From Pantoea coffeiphila (lineage in GTDB: Bacteria; Pseudomonadota; Gammaproteobacteria; Enterobacterales; Enterobacteriaceae): a DNA stretch of 64,000 bases. Made by a program: the position numbers and the translations under genes. The notes below the pieces were generated by a model, which worked only from the letters and a program-made list of their open reading frames with translations, was not told the DNA's origin and searched no databases. The stretch is taken from assembly GCF_016909495.1 (NCBI RefSeq), contig NZ_JAFBFW010000001.1:434001-498000 (forward strand), read 5' to 3'. The stretch's first letter is position 1, and each line of letters begins with the position of its first letter. Of the stretch, positions 26,600 to 35,876 are shown one piece after another.

Positions 26600-28069
26600 A
26601 TGTCCAGGTTAAACCCGATTCTGGCAGGTTCAGCGCAAAGCACTGAAGCCTATCGCCAGGCGATTGCCCAGAGTAGCGAAGCGGTAGCCCAGTGGCTGCA
26701 GCAGCCCGAGATGTATCAGGGTAAAACCGTTGCCGAACTGCGCGAGCGAATTACGCTTGATTTCAATCCGCAGGGGCTGGGTAATCAGGCCGCGATTGAG
26801 CGTGCAATTGAGTACTTCCTGAAAGACAGCCTTGCGGTCCATCACCCGCAGTGCGTGGCGCATCTGCACTGCCCTAGCCTGGTGGTAAGCCAGGCGGCGG
26901 AAGTGCTGATCAACGCCACTAACCAGAGCATGGACTCATGGGATCAAAGCCCGTCAGCGACCATCATCGAGATGAAGCTGATTGAATGGCTGCGCACCCA
27001 GGTTGGCTATCAGCCCGGCGATGCCGGGGTATTCACCAGCGGCGGTACGCAGAGCAATCTGATGGGCCTGATGCTGGCACGCGATGCCTTCTTTGCCCGC
27101 CAGGGACACTCAATTCAGCAGGATGGCCTGGTTGGCAACCTGAAGAAAATCCGTGTTCTCTGCTCCGAGCATGCGCACTTCTCCGTGCAGAAGAACATGG
27201 CGCTGTTGGGGCTGGGTTATCAGTCGGTCACGCTGGTGAAAACCGATCGCTTCTCCCGTATGGATCTTAACGATCTGCAGGAGAAACTGGCGCAGGCGGA
27301 GGCTAACGGCGAGCAGATTCTGGCTATCGTAGCCACTGCCGGTACTACCGATGCGGGTGCAATCGATCCGCTGCGGGCGATTGCCGAGCTGGCTGCCGAG
27401 CGCCAGATTTGGGTTCACGTTGATGCGGCCTGGGGCGGTGCGCTGCTGCTGTCCGAGAAGTATCGCGACTACCTGGACGGCCTGGAGCTGGTGGATTCCA
27501 TTACTCTGGACTTCCACAAGCAGTTCTTCCAGACCATCAGCTGCGGTGCTTTCCTGCTGAAGGAAGCGCGCCACTACGAGCTGATGCGCTATCAGGCGGC
27601 TTACCTGAACTCCGAGTTTGATGAAGCCCAGGGCGTACCAAACCTGGTGTCTAAATCGCTGCAAACCACCCGCCGCTTCGATGCATTGAAACTGTGGATG
27701 GGTCTGGAAGCGTTAGGCCAGAAACAGTACGCGGAGATCATCGATCACGGCGTCACGCTGGCGCAGGACGTGGCTCAGTACGTCAGCGAGCAGCCGGCGC
27801 TGGAGCTGGTGATGCAGCCGCAGCTGGCCAGCGTGCTGTTCCGCTACCGCACGCAGCAGCTCTCCGACGCGGGTGATACTGCCCTGGCGCTGTTCAACCA
27901 GAAAATCGGTGATGTGCTGTTGGAATCTGGCCGCGCCAACGTGGGTGTGACGGAAGCTGATGGTGTAACCTGCCTGAAGCTGACGCTGCTGAACCCGACG
28001 GTCACGCTGGAAGACATCAAAGTGCTGCTGGCGCTGGTAGAAAAAACCGCCGAGCAGATCGCGGCGTAA
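26600..28069 (+). CDS. ddc: L-2,4-diaminobutyrate decarboxylase
   Basis: A 489-residue group II PLP decarboxylase with cofactor motif VHVDAAWGGALLLS and the Schiff-base lysine (about Lys307) in LDFHKQFFQTISCGAF. It converts L-2,4-diaminobutyrate to 1,3-diaminopropane, completing the two-step route with dat. I choose ATG 26600 (GTGGAG at 26586-26591); GTG 26591 is an alternative adding three residues. Expected product roles are polyamine supply or siderophore precursor; no siderophore synthetase is seen here. Confidence 0.94.
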   Translation: MSRLNPILAGSAQSTEAYRQAIAQSSEAVAQWLQQPEMYQGKTVAELRERITLDFNPQGLGNQAAIERAIEYFLKDSLAVHHPQCVAHLHCPSLVVSQAAEVLINATNQSMDSWDQSPSATIIEMKLIEWLRTQVGYQPGDAGVFTSGGTQSNLMGLMLARDAFFARQGHSIQQDGLVGNLKKIRVLCSEHAHFSVQKNMALLGLGYQSVTLVKTDRFSRMDLNDLQEKLAQAEANGEQILAIVATAGTTDAGAIDPLRAIAELAAERQIWVHVDAAWGGALLLSEKYRDYLDGLELVDSITLDFHKQFFQTISCGAFLLKEARHYELMRYQAAYLNSEFDEAQGVPNLVSKSLQTTRRFDALKLWMGLEALGQKQYAEIIDHGVTLAQDVAQYVSEQPALELVMQPQLASVLFRYRTQQLSDAGDTALALFNQKIGDVLLESGRANVGVTEADGVTCLKLTLLNPTVTLEDIKVLLALVEKTAEQIAA

Positions 28070-28096
28070 TTTCTGCCCGATTCAGGGACTTAATCG

Positions 28097-28129
28097 AAAG
28101 CCGGTGACAGCAATGTCACCGGCTTTTTT
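28097..28129 (+). terminator. Strong terminator of dat-ddc
   Basis: A perfect 13-bp stem (AAAGCCGGTGACA / TGTCACCGGCTTT) with a GCAA loop and a T-tract, 27 bp after the ddc stop. Confidence 0.96.
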
Positions 28130-28210
28130 GTTGCCCATCTCGGCGGGAGATTGATAGCATACCGGTTCACGGAGTCTGAATCTTTATGTTTCGCAACGAT
28201 GGAGTGGATT

Positions 28211-29152
28211 ATGCGTATTTTGATTGTTGGCGCGGGAGCAACCGGCGGTTACTTTGGTGCAAGACTGGCGCAGGCCGGGCGTGATGTCACCTTCCTGCTG
28301 CGCGAGCATCGCAGCCAGCAGCTACAAAAAAACGGGTTGATCCTGCAAACCCCGCAGGGGCGTGAAACCCTGAACCCCGTAACCCTCCTCGCCGCTGAAA
28401 TCAGCAGCCCTTACGATCTCATCGTGCTGACGGTTAAAGGCTTTGGGCTGAACCAGGCTATGGAGGATATCGCTCCGGCAGTGGGACCGAATACGCTGAT
28501 CCTCCCTGTCCTCAACGGCATGCGGCATATCGATTTACTGCGCCAGCGCTTTGGCGATCGTCATGTTATCGGCGGACTGTGCAAAATCCACGCTACGCTG
28601 GGGCCAGAGGGCGAGATTGTCCAGCTCTCGCCGCTGCATCAGCTTTATTACGGCGCGCTCAACGGCGATAACGGCGAAAGACTACAGCAGCTGGATTCTA
28701 CCCTGCGTGACTGTGGCTTTGACGCCTTCCTCAGCGATGCTATCGCCTGTGAGCTGTGGGAAAAATGGCTGCTGCTGAGTACCCTGGGGGCGGTAACCTG
28801 CCTGGCGCGCGGTGATACCCGCCAGGTCGTCGCCTCCGGAGGCGGTCAGGCTATGTTAACCGGGCTGTTTAATGAGGTACTCTCTACCCTGATTGCTGAG
28901 GGTTATCAGCATCGTCAGGCGCAGACCGACGGCATTTTAACCTGGCTCAGCAATCCTGAAACCCCGTTAACATCGTCGATGTATCGCGATTTGATGCAGG
29001 GATATGATATTGAAGCCGATCAGATTATTGGCGATCTGGTACAGCGCGCCCAACGCCATCAGCTGGCGAAGCCGCTGCTGAATGCGGTATGGGTCAATTT
29101 GCAGGTGTACCTGCTTCAGCGACAGGCATCTTCACAGACGGCAGCGTCATAA
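28211..29152 (+). CDS. Ketopantoate reductase family protein (PanE/ApbA-like)
   Basis: A 313-residue NADPH-dependent reductase with the Rossmann motif ILIVGAGATGGYFGARLAQAG at the extreme N-terminus and the ketopantoate reductase C-terminal helical domain (MYRDLMQGYDIEADQIIGDLVQRAQ). ATG 28211 follows GGAG at 28201-28204. Enterics usually encode PanE elsewhere beside yajQ/thiI, so this is probably a paralogue acting on a different 2-oxo acid. Confidence 0.85.
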   Translation: MRILIVGAGATGGYFGARLAQAGRDVTFLLREHRSQQLQKNGLILQTPQGRETLNPVTLLAAEISSPYDLIVLTVKGFGLNQAMEDIAPAVGPNTLILPVLNGMRHIDLLRQRFGDRHVIGGLCKIHATLGPEGEIVQLSPLHQLYYGALNGDNGERLQQLDSTLRDCGFDAFLSDAIACELWEKWLLLSTLGAVTCLARGDTRQVVASGGGQAMLTGLFNEVLSTLIAEGYQHRQAQTDGILTWLSNPETPLTSSMYRDLMQGYDIEADQIIGDLVQRAQRHQLAKPLLNAVWVNLQVYLLQRQASSQTAAS

Positions 29153-29167
29153 CGGCAATACCCAACG

Positions 29168-29189
29168 CCAGGCTGATATTTCAGCCTGG
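29168..29189 (+). terminator. Hairpin after the PanE-like gene
   Basis: A perfect 9-bp stem CCAGGCTGA / TCAGCCTGG with a 4-nt loop, 15 bp after the stop. No T-tract, so it is a weak terminator or an mRNA 3' stabiliser. Confidence 0.5.
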
Positions 29190-29233
29190 TCCAGCACGTT
29201 GATACCCTACTATTTTACTTTTGGGAGCAGCAG

Positions 29234-29743
29234 GTGACAGATTTCAATACACTGATCGAACTTGGCGTCGACTATCCGCAGTTTATCCGCCAGGGCAATG
29301 ATGAGCAGATACAGCATCTGCTGCGCGAGCAGGCGAAAACCGAACGAGTCGGCTTTCTCTCTGACGAGCTGAAAGGCGAAATCGAACGGCTGGACGGCAG
29401 CTACACGCTGCTGGTTGCGGCAGAAATGTGGTGCCCTGACTGCCTGCGTAACGTGCCGGCTTTTCAGGCGTTGTGCCGTCTGGCACCGGATATGAAGATG
29501 AGTATCATTACCCGCGACCAGGCGACGGTGCTGTTCCAACAGCAGTTTGGCGTGGAAAGAGTGAAGATTCCGTTTGCGGCGATCCTTGATGCAGAATTGA
29601 ATCCGCTTGGCACCTTTATTGAGCGCCCGCAGTCGGTGCTCAACGGTGATGAAGACACGCTCTCCTCCTATAAGCAGGGCGAGCGCCTGGCGGATACCGT
29701 TGAAGATATCGTGGCGGTTATCCAACAGCATCGGCAGTCTTAA
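29234..29743 (+). CDS. Thioredoxin family protein
   Basis: A 169-residue cytoplasmic protein with a thioredoxin-like domain containing the active-site WCPDC (LLVAAEMWCPDCLRNVPAFQAL) and a downstream cis-proline region (KIPFAAILD). The fold matches the Thioredoxin_9 group. The GTG start at 29234 has GGGAG 6 nt upstream. It is followed after 2 bp by the YjbR-like gene, suggesting co-transcription. Confidence 0.85.
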   Translation: MTDFNTLIELGVDYPQFIRQGNDEQIQHLLREQAKTERVGFLSDELKGEIERLDGSYTLLVAAEMWCPDCLRNVPAFQALCRLAPDMKMSIITRDQATVLFQQQFGVERVKIPFAAILDAELNPLGTFIERPQSVLNGDEDTLSSYKQGERLADTVEDIVAVIQQHRQS

Positions 29744-29745
29744 TC

Positions 29746-30105
29746 ATGGACGGTGGACAAATTCATGCGGCGGCTATTGCGGCCGCTGAACTGCTTTCCG
29801 GTTCAGAATGCAGCTACCCTTTTGGCCCGGAGCATCAGGTGTTCAAGGTGGCGGATAAAATGTTTCTGCTGCTTACCGAGCTGCGCGGGGAAAAAATTAT
29901 CACCCTGAAGTGCCAGCAGGAACAGGGCGAGCTGCACCGGGCGATCTATGACTCGATCCACCCGGGCTATCACATGAATAAACGCCACTGGATTTCGGTT
30001 CATCCGGGCGAGAAAATCACTGCCGGGCTGATCGAACAGCTGGTGAACGATTCCTGGCGACTGGTGCTCAACGGCGTGCCGAAATATAAGCATCCGCGCT
30101 TTTAA
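29746..30105 (+). CDS. MmcQ/YjbR family protein
   Basis: A 119-residue small protein with the YjbR signature: SYPFGPEHQVFKVADKMFLLL, ITLKC and a C-terminal PGYHMNKRHWISVHPG then WRLVLNGVPK. The CyaY-like fold is proposed to bind DNA but the role is unknown. It starts 2 bp after the thioredoxin gene; its 3' end overlaps the antitoxin remnant on the other strand by 38 bp. Confidence 0.88.
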   Translation: MDGGQIHAAAIAAAELLSGSECSYPFGPEHQVFKVADKMFLLLTELRGEKIITLKCQQEQGELHRAIYDSIHPGYHMNKRHWISVHPGEKITAGLIEQLVNDSWRLVLNGVPKYKHPRF

Positions 30106-30262
30106 GCGCGGCTGTAACATGGCGTAATGCCAGCAGAAATGCCTGCTGGCCACCCTCTTCATCAATATCCAGCAAAGCCTGATTAAGATAGTCCTGAGCA
30201 AAGAGGGGATCTTCGCGCAGAATTTCAATCATTGCCTCATCATGTAAGCTGTCTTTAGCCAC
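30068..30262 (-). pseudogene. Truncated HigA-type antitoxin (addiction module antidote) remnant
   Basis: Sixty-four residues from a GTG start with a good GGAGA ribosome site. The sequence MIEILREDPLFAQDYLNQALLDIDEEGGQQAFLLALRHVTAA is the N-terminal half of addiction-module antidote proteins. In intact members this is followed by a DNA-binding HTH (GG-x-LA-x-x-TGLSRE-type). Here it runs into unrelated residues (LKSADAYISARR) and stops, overlapping yjbR. The HTH and the toxin partner are missing, so it is probably a decayed module, unless the short form is functional. Confidence 0.6.
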
Positions 30263-30275
30263 AGGTCTCCTCGCT

Positions 30276-30506
30276 TTATCCTTCCCTCAGCACCCGCACG
30301 GTAGAAGCCGGGAACTTCTCCAACTTGATCGCCGGGCGGATGGGTCTGCGCACCAGTTCCCCGCCGCAGTTCGGGCATTTGCCCTGCAGATGTTTCTCTG
30401 CGCAGTCGCGGCAAAAGGTACATTCAAACGAACAGATTACCGCATCCAGCGACTCCGGCGGCAGGTTGATATCGCAGTATTCACATCCCGGTCGTAGTTC
30501 CAGCAT
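30276..30506 (-). CDS. DUF1272 small zinc-ribbon protein
   Basis: Seventy-six residues with four closely spaced Cys pairs (CEYCDINLPP, CSFECTFCRDCAE, CPNCGGELVRRP) forming two likely zinc knuckles, the defining pattern of DUF1272. Function unknown. It is on the same strand as, and downstream of, the guanidine operon but separated by a palindrome and about 160 bp. Confidence 0.88.
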   Translation of the reverse strand: MLELRPGCEYCDINLPPESLDAVICSFECTFCRDCAEKHLQGKCPNCGGELVRRPIRPAIKLEKFPASTVRVLREG

Positions 30507-30544
30507 TTACCCCATCCTCGTCGTCGTTTTTTAGTCAGCATACC

Positions 30545-30590
30545 GTCCGTTTGCCGTCGGCGAAATACCGTTTTCGGACAGCAAACGGAC
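30545..30590. repeat. 46-bp element bounded by a 10-bp inverted repeat
   Basis: GTCCGTTTGC (30545-30554) and GCAAACGGAC (30581-30590) are perfect inverted copies around a 26-bp loop rich in CG. It follows the carboxylase gene by about 80 bp and may act as its terminator or be a small interspersed repeat. Confidence 0.5.
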
Positions 30591-30668
30591 AGAACCGGAC
30601 AGGATCGCCGTTCCTGCGTGAATACCCGCGCCACACAGAACGGCACCTGTACCAGGATGCCTGCGCGG

Positions 30669-33600
30669 TCAGTCCTGCTCAATGACCACCACGCACTGCC
30701 CGGCCCTGACGGCGGAACCCGGCGCGGCACGCACCTCGCGCACAACGCCGTTGCAGGGCGCCAGCAGCGGGATCTCCATTTTCATCGATTCCAGAATCAC
30801 CAGAGACTGGCCTTTAGTGACAGTGTCACCCACATTTGCGCTGACCTGCCACAGATTACCGGCAATACTGCTTTCCACCGCCTGATGCCCCGCCGCCAGC
30901 GGTTGGTATTCATCCTCAACGGTCGCTTCTTCCTGGCTGTCGAAGTGTGCCTGGCCGGAAGCGATCCAGCGCTGGCGTTCGGCATCAAACGCAGACTGCT
31001 GATGGTCGCGGAATGCCGAAATAGTCTGGCTTTCCTGCGTCAGAAACGCCTGATAGTCGGCCAGCGCCAGTTCACTTTGCTCGATTCTTAACGGATAGCG
31101 CCCCAGCGGGAAGTCGCGGCGGATAGTTTCCAGCTCGGCGGCGCTGACCGGGAAGAAGCGAATACGGTCGAAGAAGCGCAGCAGCCAGGGTTTTCCGTTA
31201 AAGTCCGCCACATTGCGATAGCGGTTCCACATTTGCAGGGTGCGGCCAACAAACTGATAGCCTCCAGGCCCTTCCATACCGTAAACGCACAGATAGGCAC
31301 CGCCGATACCGACTGAGTTTTCGGCGGTCCAGGTGCGTGCCGGATTGTACTTGGTGGTCACCAGACGGTGGCGCGGATCGAGCGGCGTGGCCACCGGTGC
31401 GCCGAGATAAACGTCGCCCAGCCCCATCACCAGATAGCTGGCTTCAAACACAGTACGATAAACCGCATCGATATCCGGTAGATCGTTAATCCGGCGGATA
31501 AACTCCAGGTTGCTCGGGCACCAGGGGGCATCGCGGCGCACGGTGGTCATGTATTTATCAATCGCCTGCTGGCACGCCGGATCGTCCCAGGAGAGCGGCA
31601 GCCAGACCTCGCGCGACGGCACGCGCAGATCGCGCTGCTGGCAGACGTCCTGCCACAGCGGCGCAATCATCGCCAGCAGCGATTCCAGTGACAACTCATC
31701 CGGGCGGTAGTGGACTTGTAGCGAGCGGATACCGGGCGTGAGGTCAATGATCGCCGGATTCTGTAGTGCCTCCAGCGCCTGCATCAGGGCGTGTGCACGA
31801 AAGCGCAGCACCAGATCCAGCTCCGCCGCGCCGATTTCCAGCAGCAGATGCGTGTCGCCGGACAGGCGGGCAACCAGCCTGCAATCGTCGCTGCCGCAGT
31901 CCAGCACCACCGGGGACGCAATCGGTGCAGTCATCCAGCGGTTCTCCTGCGGCTGAAGCGTTGCCAGTTCGGTTTGACGCGCGGCCACCAACCGCCGCGC
32001 GGTAGTGATATCGACTGGTACAAAGCGCAGGCGATCGCCCGCCTTGAGCTGTCCTAGCTGCCAGAGGTCCGCCTCAATTACGGTGACCGGGCAGACAAAT
32101 CCGCCCAGGCTTGGGCCGTCGGGACCGAGGATCACCGGCATATCGCCGGTAAAATCCACCGCGCCCACCGCATAGGGATTATCGTGAATATTTGACGGAT
32201 GCAGCCCCGCTTCACCGCCGCTTTCACGTACCCACTCCGGTTTGGGACCAATCAACCGCACGCCGGTACGGCTGGAGTTAAAGTGAACCTGCCACTCGGT
32301 AGCAAAGAAGACGTCGATCCAGTCGGCGGTGAAATATTCCGGTGCGCCGTGCGGGCCATAAATCACCCGCAGGGTACGCACCTCCGGCAGCGGTGCGCAC
32401 AGTTCAGCTGGAAGCGTGGCTCCAGCGACACCGCCATCACAGGCAGCAAGATGCAGCACATCACCGGTACGTAAGGCACGACCGGCGTGGCCGCCAAACT
32501 GACCGAGGGTGAAGGTGCTTTTGCTGCCCAGATACTCCGGCACGGCAATACCGCCGCGCAGGCACAGATAACTACGTGCGCCAGCGCTGGCGATCTCGCC
32601 CAGCTTCAGTACGGAACCGGCGGAAACCGCCAGCGTGGTATTCATCGGCTGAGGCACGTCGTCCAGTTCGATGCCGATTTCTGCGCCGGTAATGGCGATA
32701 ACGGCGGCGGTATTAAAGCGCAGCGTCGGGCCGCTGAGGGTGATTTCCAGTGCCGCGTCGGACGGTGCGTTATCCAGCAGCCGGTTGCCCAGCCTTAGCG
32801 CGCGGTCGTCCATCGGTCCCGACGGCGGCACGCCGACCGCCCAGTACCCCAGCCTGCCGGGATAATCCTGTACCGTGGTTTGCGTGCCGGGCTGGAGCAC
32901 TTCGATAGTTTCGGCCAGATAAACCAGCTGTTCCAGGCAGCGCGTCCACGGCTGGCCGCTGGCGAAAGGCCGATCTGCAAGGATCTGCTGCAGGTACTGA
33001 CGGTTGGTTTCTACGCCGTAAAGGCGGATGTCGCCGAGTGCGTCGCTCAGCGCGGCGGTCGCTTCTTCACGGCTGTCGGCCCAGGTGATGACTTTTGCCA
33101 GCAGCGGATCGAAGAACGGCGGGATTTCGCAGCCCGCTTCAATCCAACTGTCGATGCGCAGCCGCTGACCGTCTGCCAATGGGAAACTGACTTCGGTCAG
33201 CAGCCCCGGCGATGGCTGGAACTGGCGGGCGGGATCTTCCGCATACAGCCGCGCCTGAATCGAATGCCCCTGCGGCTGCAATCCTGCCGCCAGCTCCGCC
33301 AGCGGCGGCAGCGCTCCGGCGGCCAGTTCGATCATCCAGCGAACCAGATCCACGCCCCACACCTGCTCGGTTACGCCGTGCTCCACCTGCAGACGGGTAT
33401 TGACTTCAAGGAAGTAAAACTGCTGCGCTTCACTGTCATAAACGAACTCCACGGTGCCCGCGCTGCGATAGTTAACCGCTTTCGCCAACTGTAAGGCAGC
33501 GCTGCACAGCGCATCTGCCATCCCTTCCGGCAGATGCGGTGCCGGGGTTTCTTCAATGACTTTCTGATTGCGGCGCTGAACCGAGCAGTCGCGTACGCCA

Positions 33601-34268
33601 AGAGCGATCGCGTCTCCGGCACCATCACCGAAGACCTGGACCTCCAGATGGCGCGCGCGGGTAATGTATTTTTCAATAAACACGCCGCCGTCGCTGAAGT
33701 TGTTTTCGCCCAGTCGTTTTACCGTGGCAAACGCGTCGGCCAGTTCGCGGGCATCACCACAGACGCGCATACCAATGCCGCCGCCGCCCGCCGTGCTTTT
33801 CAACATCACCGGATAGCCAACCTTTTCTGCGGTGTTTAGCGCATCATCAACGCTGTCCAGCAGATCGCTGCCCTCCAGCAGCGGCACCCCCTGACGGCGG
33901 GCCAGATCGCGGGCGGTATGTTTCAGGCCAAACAGCCGCAGCTGCTCCGGGGTCGGGCCGATAAAGGTGATACCTGCCGCTTCGCAGGCGTCGGCAAACG
34001 CCGCATTTTCCGACAGGAAGCCGTAACCAGGATGAATGGCCTGTGCTCCGCTTTCACGTGCGGCCGCAATGATTTTCTCCACCACTAAATAGGTTTGCGC
34101 CGCAGGTCCGTCGCCAAGGCTGATGGCCTCATCGGCCTGGCTGATATGCAGACTGCCGGCATCCGCTTCGGAAAACACCGCAACGCCGCTGACGTTCATG
34201 GTTTGCAGGGTGCGCAGAATGCGACAGGCCAGCGTGGCACGGTTGGCAATAAGGACTTTTGTAAACAT
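30669..34268 (-). CDS. Biotin-dependent urea/guanidine carboxylase
   Basis: A 1199-residue multidomain enzyme: biotin carboxylase domain (1 to about 450; MLKSTAGGGGIGMRV, VEFVYDSEAQQFYFLEVNTRLQVEHGVTE), KipA/AHS2 and KipI/AHS1 carboxyltransferase domains (about 460-770 and 830-1050) and a C-terminal biotinyl domain with the biotin lysine Lys1163 in ESMKM. The length and domain order are those of urea carboxylase. The operon carries a guanidine-I riboswitch and both DUF1989 proteins, so guanidine is the more likely substrate: carboxylation to carboxyguanidine using ATP and bicarbonate. Downstream allophanate hydrolase is absent in the window. Confidence 0.95.
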   Translation of the reverse strand: MFTKVLIANRATLACRILRTLQTMNVSGVAVFSEADAGSLHISQADEAISLGDGPAAQTYLVVEKIIAAARESGAQAIHPGYGFLSENAAFADACEAAGITFIGPTPEQLRLFGLKHTARDLARRQGVPLLEGSDLLDSVDDALNTAEKVGYPVMLKSTAGGGGIGMRVCGDARELADAFATVKRLGENNFSDGGVFIEKYITRARHLEVQVFGDGAGDAIALGVRDCSVQRRNQKVIEETPAPHLPEGMADALCSAALQLAKAVNYRSAGTVEFVYDSEAQQFYFLEVNTRLQVEHGVTEQVWGVDLVRWMIELAAGALPPLAELAAGLQPQGHSIQARLYAEDPARQFQPSPGLLTEVSFPLADGQRLRIDSWIEAGCEIPPFFDPLLAKVITWADSREEATAALSDALGDIRLYGVETNRQYLQQILADRPFASGQPWTRCLEQLVYLAETIEVLQPGTQTTVQDYPGRLGYWAVGVPPSGPMDDRALRLGNRLLDNAPSDAALEITLSGPTLRFNTAAVIAITGAEIGIELDDVPQPMNTTLAVSAGSVLKLGEIASAGARSYLCLRGGIAVPEYLGSKSTFTLGQFGGHAGRALRTGDVLHLAACDGGVAGATLPAELCAPLPEVRTLRVIYGPHGAPEYFTADWIDVFFATEWQVHFNSSRTGVRLIGPKPEWVRESGGEAGLHPSNIHDNPYAVGAVDFTGDMPVILGPDGPSLGGFVCPVTVIEADLWQLGQLKAGDRLRFVPVDITTARRLVAARQTELATLQPQENRWMTAPIASPVVLDCGSDDCRLVARLSGDTHLLLEIGAAELDLVLRFRAHALMQALEALQNPAIIDLTPGIRSLQVHYRPDELSLESLLAMIAPLWQDVCQQRDLRVPSREVWLPLSWDDPACQQAIDKYMTTVRRDAPWCPSNLEFIRRINDLPDIDAVYRTVFEASYLVMGLGDVYLGAPVATPLDPRHRLVTTKYNPARTWTAENSVGIGGAYLCVYGMEGPGGYQFVGRTLQMWNRYRNVADFNGKPWLLRFFDRIRFFPVSAAELETIRRDFPLGRYPLRIEQSELALADYQAFLTQESQTISAFRDHQQSAFDAERQRWIASGQAHFDSQEEATVEDEYQPLAAGHQAVESSIAGNLWQVSANVGDTVTKGQSLVILESMKMEIPLLAPCNGVVREVRAAPGSAVRAGQCVVVIEQD

Positions 34269-34345
34269 GGTTGAGACTCACACTCTGGCGGGCCGTCCCG
34301 CCATCAATTCGATCTCCTGTGGTCGTCCACCGGAGAAAAATCGCC

Positions 34346-34510
34346 TTAACGCGAGCGGGATGATGCGCGCCCGCTGAGGTGGCCCGACGGATCGGACAAC
34401 ACCGCATAATTTGCGGTGCGGGCTTCCAGCAGCCGCAGGCATAGCAGCCCCGCTTTCTGCCAGAAACGCAGCGGCATCACTAATCGCAAGCGCTGAAAAA
34501 TTAATTCCAT
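34346..34510 (-). CDS. Small ORF between the DUF1989 gene and the carboxylase
   Basis: A 54-codon ORF whose ATG overlaps the stop of the preceding gene by 10 bp, on the same strand. It starts [19 protein letters not shown] and is basic and amphipathic. It fills most of the only sizeable gap in an otherwise overlapping operon. No family is recognised; it may simply be spacer. Confidence 0.3.
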   Translation of the reverse strand: MELIFQRLRLVMPLRFWQKAGLLCLRLLEARTANYAVLSDPSGHLSGRASSRSR

Positions 34511-35136
34511 ATCAGTACCTCAGCCGCGGTCGGGTTCCAGCCGTTGCAGGGATTGTTCAACTGCGGGCAGTTTGAGATCAGCACGATCACATCGCATTCC
34601 GCACGCAGTTCAACGTACTTTCCGGCGGCCGAAATACCGTCGGCAAAGGTCAATCCCCCGTCCGGGGTCACCGGCACGTTCATAAAGAAGTTGATATTCG
34701 CAGCGAGGTCGCGCTTTTGCAGGCGACCATCGTGCAGACTGGCGCAGAGGAAGTTGTCGCGGCAGCTGTGCATATGGCGTTTATCCAGCGCATAGCGCAC
34801 GGTGTTGCTCTCCTGTGAACAGGCACCGCCCAGCGTATCGTGGCGGCCGCAGGTATCGGCAACGATAGTCAACAGCGGGTTGCCGAGGTTGGAGTAAAGA
34901 ACGCTGCCGGTGGTGAGGTAAACGTTATTCTGTCGGCGCAGTGTGCGCTGGGCATCGTAGCGCTCACGGGGGTTGCGGGCGCTGTAAAACAGCGTATCCA
35001 CCGCCTGATTGCCCTCAAGATCGTGCAGGCGCACCGTCTGACCCTGGCGGACTTCGAACAGGAACGGTTCACCCGCAGGGATAGTGTGGCGGTAAACCGC
35101 ATCGTGGATATCTCGGGTGCTGGCAACGGGATTCAT
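34501..35136 (-). CDS. DUF1989 urea-carboxylase-associated protein (carboxyguanidine deiminase subunit candidate), short form
   Basis: A 211-residue DUF1989 protein ([48 protein letters not shown]). Such UAAP1/UAAP2 pairs are reported to hydrolyse carboxyguanidine to allophanate, the step after the carboxylase. The conserved cysteines of ADTCG and NCPQ-NPCNG are present. The ATG at 35136 overlaps the stop of the preceding DUF1989 gene by 4 bp (ATGA), implying stoichiometric synthesis; an upstream ATG at 35157 would overlap it more. Confidence 0.88.
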   Translation of the reverse strand: MNPVASTRDIHDAVYRHTIPAGEPFLFEVRQGQTVRLHDLEGNQAVDTLFYSARNPRERYDAQRTLRRQNNVYLTTGSVLYSNLGNPLLTIVADTCGRHDTLGGACSQESNTVRYALDKRHMHSCRDNFLCASLHDGRLQKRDLAANINFFMNVPVTPDGGLTFADGISAAGKYVELRAECDVIVLISNCPQLNNPCNGWNPTAAEVLIWN

Positions 35137-35876
35137 AATGGGGCTCCATGGCGGCAAAACTTAGTGGTGTTGATCAGCGCGCGGGCGTTCTCAGCGCGGA
35201 TTTCGGTACAGGACAGCAGCGCGGCGGGATCGTCCGCCTCCCGCCAGCTCAGGCTGACCGGGCGCGGAGCATACTCGGTCGCCGGGTCCATCGGATGCTG
35301 CAGCGCGGTCATAATCACCAGCACGTCGAGCGGCGCGTAAAGTTCGATATAGCTGCCGGGGCGGGAATAGTCGCGTTCGAAATGGAACTGGCCCTTCTCA
35401 TCCACCGTGACTTTGCTGAACAGGTTCAGGGTCATCAGCAGATCCTGCAGGTTCAAATCCCATTTACCCATCTCGACCAGCAGGTTGTCGGTGCCGTTGC
35501 GATAAAAGCCGTTTCTCAGTTCCTGATAACGCCCCTGACCGTATTTTTCCAACGTTTCAGCCGCATTGAGCACGCCGCCAAAACTGTCGTGCCAGCCGCA
35601 GGTATCGGCAACGATGGCGGCCAGCACCCGGCCCATATCGGAATACAGGCAGTGGCCGGTGGTCAGCTTCGCCGTGTGCTGCGCTTTCAGGGTATCCGGC
35701 AGATTCAGGCGGTCGCTTTTCTCTGCGGCGTTCAGCATCATCAGGCTGACGTTGGCACCGCCGGTGGTATCAGTGATGCGCAGGACCTGTCCGCGACGCA
35801 GGATAAATGAGGTGTGTCCGCCGCCCGGCAGAACTTCGCTCTCAGTATCGGCATGATTGTGTTGAGTGGTGTTCAC
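35133..35876 (-). CDS. DUF1989 urea-carboxylase-associated protein, long form
   Basis: A 247-residue DUF1989 protein ([67 protein letters not shown]). It keeps the central ADTCG block but has HPMDP in place of the NCPQ-NPCNG block of its partner, so the two copies have diverged and probably form a heteromer. Its start overlaps the stop of the ATPase gene by 4 bp. I do not assign which is UAAP1 or UAAP2. Confidence 0.87.
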   Translation of the reverse strand: MNTTQHNHADTESEVLPGGGHTSFILRRGQVLRITDTTGGANVSLMMLNAAEKSDRLNLPDTLKAQHTAKLTTGHCLYSDMGRVLAAIVADTCGWHDSFGGVLNAAETLEKYGQGRYQELRNGFYRNGTDNLLVEMGKWDLNLQDLLMTLNLFSKVTVDEKGQFHFERDYSRPGSYIELYAPLDVLVIMTALQHPMDPATEYAPRPVSLSWREADDPAALLSCTEIRAENARALINTTKFCRHGAPL

